From positions 1-5,888 of the forward strand of contig USCN01000087.1 of NCBI GenBank assembly GCA_900553165.1: a stretch of DNA of 5,888 nt, given 5' to 3'. This DNA is from an uncultured Collinsella sp. (GTDB taxonomy: Bacteria; Actinomycetota; Coriobacteriia; Coriobacteriales; Coriobacteriaceae). Position numbers and translations under genes: made by a program. Shown piece after piece: positions 1-5,888 of the stretch (positions are counted from its first letter, which is position 1; every line of letters begins with the position of its first letter). The notes below the pieces were generated by a model. That model saw only the letters and a program-made list of their open reading frames with translations, was not told where the DNA came from and searched no databases.

Positions 1-606
1 CGCTTTTTTAATATGAATACTGTCTCCCACCTGCATATGCACAAAACGGTCTCCATCAAAACTGACTTCTGCTTCCTCATCCTCTTCCTGACGGCGTTTT
101 GCAAGAATCACATCAATCTCTGCATCCGATCCGACCACAATACTTTTTGCCAGCGCACTGTGTGGATTGATTGGTGTAATTAACATCAGATCAGCTTTCG
201 GATCGACGATCGGACCTCCCGCAGACATACTGTAACCGGTAGATCCTGTCGGCGTGGAAATGATGATACCATCTGCACTGTAAGTTGCCAGATATTCTCC
301 ATTGACCGACACGATCAGATTGACAATCTGTGGCATGCCACATCGATGGATCACAATATCATTCAGTGCAAACGTTGTTCTGCCTGTGGCATCTTTAGAA
401 TCACTTCCCGCGATCAACATCCGTTCTTCCAGCTCATACTGATCATTAAACAGCTTATCAATGGCATCAAATACCGTGCTTCGCTCCAGCTCACACAAAT
501 AACCTAACGTTCCCATATTGACACCGATCAGCGGAATCCCGATACTTGCCATATCTCTGGCCGCCCGAACCAGTGTACCATCGCCACCAAGTACAATAAT
601 ACAGTC
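1..606 (-). CDS. nadK: NAD kinase, partial at both ends (N-terminus replaced by PTS sequence, C-terminus off the window)
   Basis: ATP/polyphosphate-dependent NAD kinase makes NADP+ from NAD+ in the cytoplasm. Reading the minus strand, the homology starts at DCIIVLGGDGT. The GGDGT nucleotide-binding motif is encoded at 588-574. It is followed by the family signatures IGVNMGTLGYL, ALNDIVIHR, ADGIIISTPTGSTGYS with SAGGPI, the segment INPHSALAKSIVVGSD, and EVSFDGDR near the left edge. About 200 residues are present. Family members are usually 270-300 residues, so roughly 55-80 N-terminal residues, including the first half of the Rossmann-like domain, are absent and replaced by EIIB sequence in the same frame. 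Roughly 20-30 C-terminal residues lie beyond position 1. There is no internal stop or frameshift. An acidic stretch, RRQEEDEEAE, sits before EVSFDGD. The family assignment is secure; the fused architecture is probably not biological. Confidence 0.93.
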
Positions 607-612
607 TGCATC
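592..612. other. Joint between PTS EIIB and NAD kinase coding sequence
   Basis: On the minus strand this stretch encodes DADCIIV. EIIB domains often carry an acidic-hydrophobic segment of this kind after TDQEIADAD, continuing to AAD and a substrate-domain linker. NAD kinases carry DCIIVLGGDGT. The residues therefore fit both families in the same frame, so the exact crossover cannot be placed within about 15-20 bases. Both flanks look like the same kind of low-GC Firmicute DNA. Confidence 0.7.
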
Positions 613-1020
613 AGCAATCTCCTGATCTGTCAGCACATTCTTTGCACCGCCGGATCCGCGGGTTTCGATCTTTACAAAACAGTTCTTTGCTTTTGCAGCT
701 TTTTCAATTCCTTCTGCTGCCATGTACGTATGTGCGATACCGGTAGGACAGGAAGTAACAGCAAGGATCTTAGCCTGTGTTCCTTCTGCTGATCCGGTAT
801 CTGCCAGTCTCTCATCAATATCTTTCTTTTCACTGTCTGCCCTGTCAATAATATCCATAAACTCATCTACAGACGATGCATTGCGAAGAGATTCTGTAAA
901 CTCCTCATCCATCAGCATAACAGACAGCTTGCTTAACACATCCAAATGCACATTGTCTTTTGTGTTTGGCGCTGCAATCAAAAACAGCAGTGTAACAGGC
1001 TCACCGTCAAGGGCATCAAG
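592..1020 (-). CDS. fruA: Fructose-type PTS EIIAB fragment (end of EIIA plus start of EIIB), fused in frame to NAD kinase
   Basis: This is part of a fructose-family phosphotransferase permease, which phosphorylates sugar during uptake. On the minus strand the frame reads LDALDGEPVTLLFLIAAP and HLDVLSKLSVMLMDEEF, the C-terminal half of an EIIA (PTS_EIIA_2) domain. A charged linker of about 25 residues follows (near 852-778), then the EIIB start KILAVTSCPTGIAHTYMAAE and VKIETRGSGGAKNVLT. The phosphorylated Cys is encoded at 750-748. The EIIA phospho-His lies further N-terminal in this family and is missing. The second half of EIIB and the whole EIIC membrane domain are replaced by NAD kinase after ADADCIIV. 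The A-B order matches Firmicute FruA proteins, which continue into EIIC. No start codon can be assigned, because the frame runs without a stop into antisense trigger factor sequence. It could belong to a mannitol or fructose-like paralogue; the gene symbol is approximate. Confidence 0.85.
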
Positions 1021-1605
1021 GTCCGCAACACCCCCGAGCTCACCGACGAGCTCGTCAAGTCCGACTTTGGCTTCGACAGCATCGACGCTATGCGCGACGC
1101 CATCAAGATCGAGATCGAGCAGGACAAGGCTTCCCGCCTCCCGGCCGAGAAGGAGAACCGTTGCGTCTCCGCTCTCGCCGAGCGCCTGCAGCTCGACGAG
1201 ATGGACGCCGACTACGAGCAGTCCGTCTTTGAGGAGCTTGGCCAGAACTTCCTGTCCAACCTCGCTGCCCGCGGCATGACGCTGGACACCTGGCTGCCCG
1301 CTTCCGGTCTGACCATGGAGCAGTTCATCGGCGACCTGCATAAGCAGGCCAACGACGTTGCCCGTGAGTCCCTGGCTCTGGACGCCCTCGCCCGTGAGCT
1401 CAAGATTGAGGTCACCGAGGACGACATCAACGCCGAGTTCGAGAAGGCCGGCGTCAAGGACGTCGAGGCTTCCAAGGCCGAGTTCATCGCCGATGGTCGC
1501 ATGCCTGCCGTCCGTGAGTCCATCCGTCGCTCCAAGGCCGTCGACCACCTGGTCGAGAACGCCAAGGTGACCGAGGTCGACGAGACCGCCAAGGACGCCG
1601 AGTAA
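1000..1605 (+). CDS. tig: Trigger factor, 3' part only (end of PPIase domain and C-terminal chaperone domain)
   Basis: Trigger factor is the ribosome-bound chaperone and peptidyl-prolyl isomerase that meets nascent chains at the exit tunnel. The first residues, TVKGIKVRNTPELTDELVKS, match the last strand of the FKBP-like domain and the conserved segment leading into the helical C-terminal domain. The rest is charged, helical sequence (SIDAMRDAIKIEIEQDK, YEQSVFEELGQNF, TLDTWLPASG) ending in an acidic tail, EVDETAKDAE. About 200 residues are present of a usual 430-450, so the ribosome-binding domain with its signature loop and most of the PPIase domain are missing. The open frame extends back to an ATG at 946, but the 18 residues before position 1000 are antisense PTS sequence, not trigger factor. 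It lies upstream of clpP and clpX, a common neighbourhood for tig. The truncation looks like a consequence of the joint at about 1001-1020 rather than gene decay. Confidence 0.92.
   Translation, partial: LTVKGIKVRNTPELTDELVKSDFGFDSIDAMRDAIKIEIEQDKASRLPAEKENRCVSALAERLQLDEMDADYEQSVFEELGQNFLSNLAARGMTLDTWLPASGLTMEQFIGDLHKQANDVARESLALDALARELKIEVTEDDINAEFEKAGVKDVEASKAEFIADGRMPAVRESIRRSKAVDHLVENAKVTEVDETAKDAE
1001..1020. other. Joint between low-GC Firmicute-like DNA and high-GC Coriobacteriia-like DNA
   Basis: Left of this point the minus strand encodes PTS EIIA; right of it the plus strand encodes trigger factor. The 20 bases themselves can be read as LDALDG on the minus strand (EIIA) and as TVKGIK on the plus strand (end of the trigger factor PPIase domain), so they are probably shared by both source sequences. 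Base composition and codon use change abruptly here, with GC-ending codons dominating to the right. There is no transposase, att-like repeat or tRNA at the joint. Confidence 0.8.
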
Positions 1606-1681
1606 TTCTCGCCACCTTGCCCGCGAGCGCATGCGTGCGCCTGTGATGGGGTAAAGTTATACACCGGTTATCCGGTTGCTT

Positions 1682-1722
1682 CGTACGGTGCCAGCCAATG
1701 CATAGCATGCGGGCACCGTACG
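1682..1722 (+). terminator. Hairpin between tig and clpP, possible weak terminator or processing structure
   Basis: Two perfect 11-base complementary arms, CGTACGGTGCC at 1682-1692 and GGCACCGTACG at 1712-1722, enclose a 19-base loop. The sequence after the stem is TTTATCTAG, a poor U-tract, so termination would be inefficient. It could attenuate read-through from tig into clpP or stabilise the mRNA end. The stem is seen directly; its role is inferred. Confidence 0.45.
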
Positions 1723-1758
1723 TTTATCTAGAACCAATTTGGTCCGCAAGAGAGAAAT

Positions 1759-1762
1759 GGAG
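1759..1762 (+). promoter_or_regulatory. Ribosome binding site favouring the clpP start at 1769
   Basis: GGAG lies 6 bases before the ATG at 1769. The in-frame ATGs at 1757 and 1763 have only an AAGAGAG stretch placed too close, or nothing suitable. This makes 1769 the best-supported of three closely spaced in-frame ATGs. Confidence 0.5.
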
Positions 1763-1768
1763 ATGCGT

Positions 1769-2389
1769 ATGATCGCTAAGTTCGATTCCGCCCTCGTGCC
1801 ATACGTTATCGAGCAGACGCCGCGCGGCGAGCGCAGCTACGATATCTATTCGCGCCTGCTCAACGACCGCATCATCTTCTTGGGCGAGGAGATCAACTCC
1901 GTCAGCGCCAACCTGGTCGTTGCCCAGCTGCTGCATCTTGAGAGCCAAGATGCCGAGAAGGATATCTCGCTCTACATCAATTCGCCCGGCGGCGAGGTTT
2001 ACTCCGGCCTGGCGATTCTTGACACCATGAACTTTATCAAGCCGCAGGTCTCCACCATCTGCGTCGGTATGGCTGCGTCCATGGCCGCCGTGCTGCTTTC
2101 GGCTGGCGCCAAGGGCAAGCGCTTCTGCCTGCCGCACTCCAAGGTCATGATTCACCAGCCCAGCGGCGGTGCCCAGGGCCAGCAGACCGAGATCGAGATC
2201 GTTGCCGAGGAGATCAAGAAGACCCGCCGCGAGCTCAATCAGATCCTGTCCGATGCCTCGGGCCAGCCCATCGAGAAGGTCCAGGCCGATACCGAGCGCG
2301 ACAACTACCTGACCGCTGCCGAGGCCCTCGACTACGGCCTGATCGACCGTATCGTCACCTCGCGCGATCTCGCCGCGAAGGACGCCTAG
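1769..2389 (+). CDS. clpP: ATP-dependent Clp protease proteolytic subunit ClpP
   Basis: ClpP is the serine peptidase that forms the barrel-shaped degradation chamber served by ClpX and other Clp ATPases in the cytoplasm. From the ATG at 1769 the protein has 206 residues, close to the usual 195-210. It opens with [23 protein letters not shown], the typical N-terminus with the axial-loop region. The catalytic triad is complete: Ser104 in GMAAS, His129 in MIHQP and Asp178 in ERDNY. The spacings of 25 and 49 residues equal those of E. coli ClpP. The oxyanion and strand segment [12 protein letters not shown] and the handle helix [18 protein letters not shown] are intact. Alternative in-frame starts are ATG at 1763 and 1757 and TTG at 1739, adding 2, 4 or 10 residues. 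The clpX start follows after one base. Actinobacteria often carry more than one ClpP; whether a paralogue exists here cannot be told from this window. Confidence 0.97.
   Translation: MIAKFDSALVPYVIEQTPRGERSYDIYSRLLNDRIIFLGEEINSVSANLVVAQLLHLESQDAEKDISLYINSPGGEVYSGLAILDTMNFIKPQVSTICVGMAASMAAVLLSAGAKGKRFCLPHSKVMIHQPSGGAQGQQTEIEIVAEEIKKTRRELNQILSDASGQPIEKVQADTERDNYLTAAEALDYGLIDRIVTSRDLAAKDA
2378..2382 (+). promoter_or_regulatory. Ribosome binding site of clpX inside the end of clpP
   Basis: AAGGA sits 8 bases before the clpX ATG and lies within the last codons of clpP. With a one-base gap between the clpP stop and the clpX start, terminating ribosomes can pass directly to clpX, suggesting coupled translation. 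Confidence 0.6.
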
Positions 2390-2390
2390 G

Positions 2391-3797
2391 ATGGCAGGAA
2401 ACATGCAGGACAACTTTGACGAGAATGGCAACCCCATCCGCTGCTCCTTCTGCGGAAAAGAGCAGGGGCAGGTCCGTCGCCTCGTAAAGGGTCCGACCAA
2501 CATCTTTATCTGTGACGAGTGCGTCGCCGCTTGCTCTGAGATCTTGGAGGAGTCGCTGGCTTCGGACTTTATGGACGCTGCCCGCAACGGCAAGCTGCCG
2601 GGCTTCCTCAACGATCACGGCCAGGCTGCTGGGCAGCCCGCCGTGGACCCCGAGGCCGAGGGCTTTGAGCTCGAGGACGACCGCCAGGTCATCACGCACG
2701 TGCCGACGCCGCACGAGATCTATGACGAGCTTTCGGCTTATGTCATGGGCCAAGAGGACGCCAAGCGCGCCATGTCGGTTGCCGTGTACAACCATTACCG
2801 CCGCGTCATCGAGGGCGGTGCTGCGCTTTCGGCCTTTGACGACGGTTTGGACTCGCAGCTTGACGATGACATGGACGAGGTGGAGCTCGCCAAGTCCAAC
2901 ATCCTGCTGCTCGGTCCCACCGGTACCGGCAAGACCCTGTTGGCCCAGACGCTCGCGCGCATCCTCGAGGTGCCGTTTGCCATCGCCGATGCCACCGCGC
3001 TCACCGAGGCTGGTTACGTTGGCGAGGACGTGGAGAACATCCTGCTCAAGCTCATCAATGCTGCCGATGGCGACATTGAGCGCGCTCAGGTGGGCATTAT
3101 CTACGTGGACGAGATTGACAAGATTGCCCGCAAGGCCGAGAACCTCTCCATTACCCGCGATGTCTCGGGCGAGGGTGTGCAGCAGGCGCTGCTTAAGATT
3201 CTTGAGGGCACGGTGGCCAGCGTTCCGCCTACCGGTGGCCGCAAGCATCCCCAGCAGGAGCTGCTGCAGATCGACACGACTAACATCCTGTTTATCTGCG
3301 GCGGTGCCTTTGTGGGTCTGGACAAGATCATCGCCGACCGCGTGGGCAACAAGGGCGTGGGCTTTAACTCCGAGATCGCCGGCCCCACCTCGGTCGACGA
3401 GAACGACCTGCTGCGTCAGGTGCTCCCGCAGGACCTCAACGCCTTTGGCATGATCCCCGAGTTCGTGGGCCGTACGCCCGTTGTCACCCAGACGCAGGCG
3501 CTCGACGAGGACGACCTGGTGTCGATTCTGACCGAGCCCAAGAACGCCGTGGTGCGTCAGTACCGCAAGATGTTCCAGCTCGAGGACGTTGAGCTTGAGT
3601 TTGAGGCCGCGGCCCTTCACGAGATCGCCCGTATGGCGCTCGCCCGCAAGACCGGCGCCCGCGGCCTGCGTTCCATCTGCGAGGACGTGCTTCAGCAGAC
3701 GATGTTCGACCTCCCCAGCGAGGAGGGTGTCGCCAAGGTCATCGTGACCGAAGCGGCGGTTAAGGGCGAAGAACAGCCCCAACGCATCTACGGCTAA
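2391..3797 (+). CDS. clpX: ATP-dependent Clp protease ATP-binding subunit ClpX
   Basis: ClpX is a hexameric AAA+ unfoldase that recognises tagged substrates and threads them into ClpP. The 468-residue protein has the full family layout. An N-terminal zinc-binding domain has Cys18-x2-Cys21 and Cys41-x2-Cys44. Walker A GPTGTGKT is at 175-182, the pore-1 loop GYVG at 208-211, Walker B with Asp240-Glu241, and the RKH loop at 284-286. The arginine finger Arg361 lies in PEFVGR, and the sensor-2 motif GARGLRS is at 422-428. The ClpP-docking loop tripeptide at 323-325 is VGF instead of the common IGF. The protein is longer than the usual 410-430 residues, mainly through an Asp/Glu-rich insertion at about 143-167 before Walker A and a longer linker after the zinc domain (about 60-95). 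It follows clpP with one base between. The start at 2391 has a good ribosome site; an ATG four codons later is less likely. Confidence 0.98.
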   Translation: MAGNMQDNFDENGNPIRCSFCGKEQGQVRRLVKGPTNIFICDECVAACSEILEESLASDFMDAARNGKLPGFLNDHGQAAGQPAVDPEAEGFELEDDRQVITHVPTPHEIYDELSAYVMGQEDAKRAMSVAVYNHYRRVIEGGAALSAFDDGLDSQLDDDMDEVELAKSNILLLGPTGTGKTLLAQTLARILEVPFAIADATALTEAGYVGEDVENILLKLINAADGDIERAQVGIIYVDEIDKIARKAENLSITRDVSGEGVQQALLKILEGTVASVPPTGGRKHPQQELLQIDTTNILFICGGAFVGLDKIIADRVGNKGVGFNSEIAGPTSVDENDLLRQVLPQDLNAFGMIPEFVGRTPVVTQTQALDEDDLVSILTEPKNAVVRQYRKMFQLEDVELEFEAAALHEIARMALARKTGARGLRSICEDVLQQTMFDLPSEEGVAKVIVTEAAVKGEEQPQRIYG

Positions 3798-3818
3798 ACC
3801 AGCCTAAAGCGTGTTTGC

Positions 3819-3855
3819 AAATAGCCTCCGACCACCCGCGGTCGGAGGCTATTTT
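3819..3855 (+). terminator. Intrinsic terminator after clpX
   Basis: A perfect 15-base-pair stem (arms 3819-3833 and 3840-3854) has a six-base loop ACCCGC and a GC-rich core CCTCCGACC. It ends in a T-run and AT-rich sequence (TTTTATATATA). It lies 21 bases after the clpX stop and closes the tig-clpP-clpX unit. Because the arms end in A- and T-runs, it can also work in reverse. Confidence 0.9.
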
Positions 3856-3883
3856 ATATATACGCAATAACCCTAACTACCTG

Positions 3884-3892
3884 TGCTATTCT
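3884..3892 (+). promoter_or_regulatory. Candidate extended -10 promoter for valS
   Basis: TGCTATTCT matches an extended -10 element (TGn followed by TATTCT, four of six bases to TATAAT). No convincing -35 is seen at the expected distance. Its place between the clpX terminator and the valS leader is right for a valS promoter, giving a leader of about 185 bases. This is weak evidence on its own. Confidence 0.3.
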
Positions 3893-3948
3893 GTGTGATT
3901 GTTTAAGCCTCAGCGAAGTCATTACAGACTGAAGTAATCGATACCTAA

Positions 3949-4064
3949 GGGGAGGAATGTAGGCCCGATTTTCGTAGATTCCGCACGAGCCGAAGACCAC
4001 TTAATGTGGTCTTCGAGCGAGCCCAGGACCTGACCGAGCGAAAAACGGGCCTACATTTCTCCCC
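3949..4064 (+). repeat. 116-base inverted repeat with nested hairpin in the valS leader (MITE-like element or structured leader RNA)
   Basis: The 26-base arms at 3949-3974 and 4039-4064 pair at 24 positions, with one possible G-U pair (3955/4058) and one A-A mismatch (3968/4045). The core of the stem is TGTAGGCCCG. Between the arms a second, perfect 10-base-pair hairpin occupies 3991-4000 and 4006-4015 with loop TTAAT. The pentamer CGAGC occurs four times around the inner hairpin (3986, 4014, 4018, 4035). The element ends 20 bases before the valS ATG, just upstream of its ribosome site. The regular terminal-repeat architecture suggests a small dispersed non-coding element of the host lineage. 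A cis-acting RNA controlling valS is the alternative. No target-site duplication is evident. It is not a T-box, since the conserved T-box sequences are absent. Confidence 0.75.
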
Positions 4065-4072
4065 GACGGGAC

Positions 4073-4078
4073 AGGGAG
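4073..4078 (+). promoter_or_regulatory. Ribosome binding site of valS
   Basis: AGGGAG stands 6 bases before the ATG at 4085. It lies outside the large inverted repeat, so it should remain accessible even if that structure forms. Confidence 0.65.
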
Positions 4079-4084
4079 AGATAT

Positions 4085-5888
4085 ATGGAAGAAATGCCCA
4101 AGAACTACGATCCGTCGACCAACGAGCCGGCGATCCTGCAGAAGTGGCTCGACGGCGGCTACTACAAGCGCCGCGAGGGCGTGGGCGACTGCACCGTCAC
4201 CATTCCGCCTCCCAACGTGACCGGCAAGCTCCACATGGGTCACGCTACCGACGACTCCATCCAGGACGCCATCGTCCGTATGGCCCGCATGCGCGGCAAG
4301 TCCACGCGCTGGGTGCTGGGCACCGATCACGCCGGTATCGCCACGCAGACCAAGGTCGACAAGAAGCTCAAGAGCGAGGGCATCAGCCGCCTGGAGATTG
4401 GCCGCGATAAGTTTGTCGACGCCTGTTGGGACTGGACCCACGAGTACGGCGGCATCATCGTCGAGCAGATCAAGCGCATGGGCTGCTCCGTCGACTTCGA
4501 CAACGAGCGCTTCACCATGGACGAGGATTACGCCCAGGCCGTGCGTAAGGTCTTCTGCGACTGGTACCACGACGGCCTGATCTACCGTGGCAAGCGTATC
4601 GTCAACTGGTGCCCCAACTGCACCACCGCCATCTCGGACGACGAGGCCGAGTATAAGGACGAGAAGGGCCACCTGTGGCACCTGCGCTACCCGCTGACCG
4701 AGCCGGTTAACGGCCAGGACTACATCGTCGTCGCCACCACGCGCCCCGAGACCATGCTCGGCGACACGGGCGTCGCCGTCTCCCCGAAGGATCCCGAGAA
4801 GGCCGCCTTCGTGGGTAAGACCGTCAAGCTTCCCATCGTCGACCGCGAGATTCCCATCTTTGAGGATTGGCACGTCGATGCCAACTTTGGCTCCGGCTTT
4901 GTCAAGGTCACCCCGGCTCACGACCCCAACGACTATGCCATGGGTCAGGCCCACGACCTGCCGCAGATCAACATCTTCGACGAGCACGCGGTGGTCGTCG
5001 AGGGCTACGGCGAGTTCACCGGCATGAACCGCGACGAGTGCCGCGAGGCCGTCATCAAGTGGTTCGACGAGCACGGTCTGCTCGAGCACGTCGAAGAGCT
5101 CGACCACTCCGTCATGCACTGCTACCGTTGCGACTCCGCCCTGGAGCCGTGGCTGTCCGAGCAGTGGTTCGTCGCCGTCGACAAGCTCAAGGGGCCGGCG
5201 CTCGACGCCGTCAACTCTGGCAAGGTCACCTTCCACCCCGCGCGCTGGACGCAGACCTACACCACCTGGATGGAGAACCTCAAGGACTGGTGTATCAGCC
5301 GCCAGCTTTGGTGGGGCCACCGCATCCCTGTGTTCTACTGCGAGGACTGCGGCTGGGAGGACGCCCTGACCGAGGACACCGACGTGTGCCCCAAGTGTGG
5401 CGGTCATCACGTGCATCAGGACGAGAACGTGCTGGACACCTGGTTCAGCTCGCAGCTGTGGACCTTCGCCACGCAGGGCTGGCCGCAAAAGCCGGAGCTG
5501 CTCGAGGGCCATCACCCCACGACGGCGCTCGTCACCGCGCGTGACATCATCGCGCTGTGGGTCGCCCGCATGGTCATGAGCTCGCTGTACTTCCTGGACG
5601 AGGTGCCGTTTAAGGACGTCGTCATCTACCCGACGATCCTGGCCAAGGACGGCAGCCGCATGTCCAAGTCCAAGGGCAACGGCGTAGACCCCATGGACCT
5701 CATTGGCATGTACGGCGCCGACGCCATGCGCTATAACCTGCTCACGCTGTGCACCAACAACCAGGACGTCAAGTTCGACGCGAACATCGATAAGAAGACC
5801 AAGAAGCTCATCGACAGCCCGCGCACCGACCAGGCCAAGTCGTTTGTGACCAAGATCTGGAACGCCAGCCGCTTCCTGCTTATGAACA
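4085..5888 (+). CDS. valS: Valyl-tRNA synthetase, 3' end beyond the window
   Basis: ValRS is a class Ia aminoacyl-tRNA synthetase that attaches valine to tRNA-Val and hydrolyses mischarged threonine. The frame is open to the right edge, giving 601 residues of a usual 860-900. The start MEEMPKNYDP resembles many ValRS N-termini. The HIGH-type motif HMGH is at residues 50-53 after IPPPNVTGKL. The CP1 editing domain shows TTRPETMLGDT from residue 218 and VTPAHDPND. WCPNCTTAISD and HCYRC mark the flanks. A zinc-ribbon-like set Cys419-x2-Cys422-x12-Cys435-x2-Cys438 precedes DENVLDTWFSS. The KMSKS loop is RMSKS at 525-529. Between YGADAMRYNLL and the KIWNASRF segment there is an extra lysine-rich stretch (about 573-586) compared with the B. 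subtilis-type sequence. The anticodon-binding remainder and C-terminal coiled coil are not in view. It has its own leader and is separated from clpX by a terminator. Confidence 0.97.
   Translation, partial: MEEMPKNYDPSTNEPAILQKWLDGGYYKRREGVGDCTVTIPPPNVTGKLHMGHATDDSIQDAIVRMARMRGKSTRWVLGTDHAGIATQTKVDKKLKSEGISRLEIGRDKFVDACWDWTHEYGGIIVEQIKRMGCSVDFDNERFTMDEDYAQAVRKVFCDWYHDGLIYRGKRIVNWCPNCTTAISDDEAEYKDEKGHLWHLRYPLTEPVNGQDYIVVATTRPETMLGDTGVAVSPKDPEKAAFVGKTVKLPIVDREIPIFEDWHVDANFGSGFVKVTPAHDPNDYAMGQAHDLPQINIFDEHAVVVEGYGEFTGMNRDECREAVIKWFDEHGLLEHVEELDHSVMHCYRCDSALEPWLSEQWFVAVDKLKGPALDAVNSGKVTFHPARWTQTYTTWMENLKDWCISRQLWWGHRIPVFYCEDCGWEDALTEDTDVCPKCGGHHVHQDENVLDTWFSSQLWTFATQGWPQKPELLEGHHPTTALVTARDIIALWVARMVMSSLYFLDEVPFKDVVIYPTILAKDGSRMSKSKGNGVDPMDLIGMYGADAMRYNLLTLCTNNQDVKFDANIDKKTKKLIDSPRTDQAKSFVTKIWNASRFLLMN

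Noticed and set aside
946..999. ATG at 946 as the start of a 219-residue plus-strand protein continuing into trigger factor
   Set aside because: The 18 residues before position 1000 are antisense to the PTS EIIA domain and do not resemble trigger factor; the open frame across the joint is accidental.
1..1605. Horizontal acquisition of NAD kinase and PTS genes into a Coriobacteriia genome
   Set aside because: Genes on both sides are cut mid-domain, short shared words sit at both joints and no mobility genes or attachment repeats are present, so an assembly or library chimera is the simpler explanation.
1617..1662. Sigma-70 promoter for clpP using TTGCCC and TTATAC
   Set aside because: The two hexamers are about 34 bases apart, and no -35 lies at 16-18 bases from TTATAC.
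1724..2611. 295-residue open frame on the minus strand opposite clpP
   Set aside because: Antisense shadow of clpP and the start of clpX, crossing two real genes.
2355..3782. 475-residue open frame on the minus strand opposite clpX
   Set aside because: Antisense shadow of clpX; composition is that of complementary GC-rich codons and there is no ribosome site or family motif.
3951..3962. Start-stop mini-ORF (ATG at 3957 followed directly by TAG) after a GGGGAGG sequence
   Set aside because: The Shine-Dalgarno-like sequence is only a couple of bases from the ATG and both lie inside the left arm of the inverted repeat; probably coincidental.
3893..4084. T-box riboswitch upstream of an aminoacyl-tRNA synthetase gene
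   Set aside because: The conserved antiterminator T-box sequence (AGGGTGGNACCGCG type) and the specifier-loop architecture are not present; the structure seen is a simple long palindrome with an inner hairpin.
4001..5515. 504-residue open frame on the minus strand opposite valS
   Set aside because: It is the antisense shadow of a GC-rich gene with strong codon bias: low-complexity Leu/Val/Ala/Gly/Asp sequence with no recognisable domain, while the plus strand encodes an unmistakable ValRS.

Overview
The window looks like a mosaic of at least two genomes. Positions 1 to about 1000 are AT-richer, with genes on the minus strand and codon use of a gut Firmicute (Lachnospiraceae-like is my best guess). 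Positions from about 1003 to the end are GC-rich, with all genes on the plus strand. Their ClpP, ClpX and ValRS proteins and their codon use fit an actinobacterial Coriobacteriia genome, most likely Collinsella or a close relative. The taxonomy is inference from composition and protein style; no database was searched.

Left part (1-1020, minus strand): one stop-free reading frame encodes two unrelated half-proteins joined in frame. Upstream on that strand (about 1020 to 592) lies the end of a fructose-type PTS EIIA domain followed by the start of an EIIB domain. From about 606 to 1 it becomes an NAD kinase that begins just before its GGDGT motif and runs off the window. Neither half is a complete protein. 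At about 1001-1020 the EIIA coding sequence switches abruptly to the 3' two-fifths to half of a plus-strand trigger factor gene. Both switches fall on short stretches that could belong to either neighbour, which is typical of assembly or library chimeras.

Right part (about 1003-5888): a proteostasis cluster, tig (5' part missing), clpP and clpX. The last two are separated by one base and are probably translationally coupled. The cluster ends at a strong intrinsic terminator (3819-3855). A 229-base leader follows, holding a weak promoter candidate and a conspicuous 116-base inverted repeat with a nested hairpin. Then comes valS, encoding valyl-tRNA synthetase, cut by the right edge after 601 residues. 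Trigger factor folds nascent chains at the ribosome, and ClpX unfolds proteins and feeds them into the ClpP chamber, so the first three genes form one protein-quality unit. valS is a separate transcription unit by its leader.

I see no tRNA, rRNA, CRISPR array, transposase or phage gene. The points most worth a second look are the two chimeric joints and the palindromic element directly upstream of valS.
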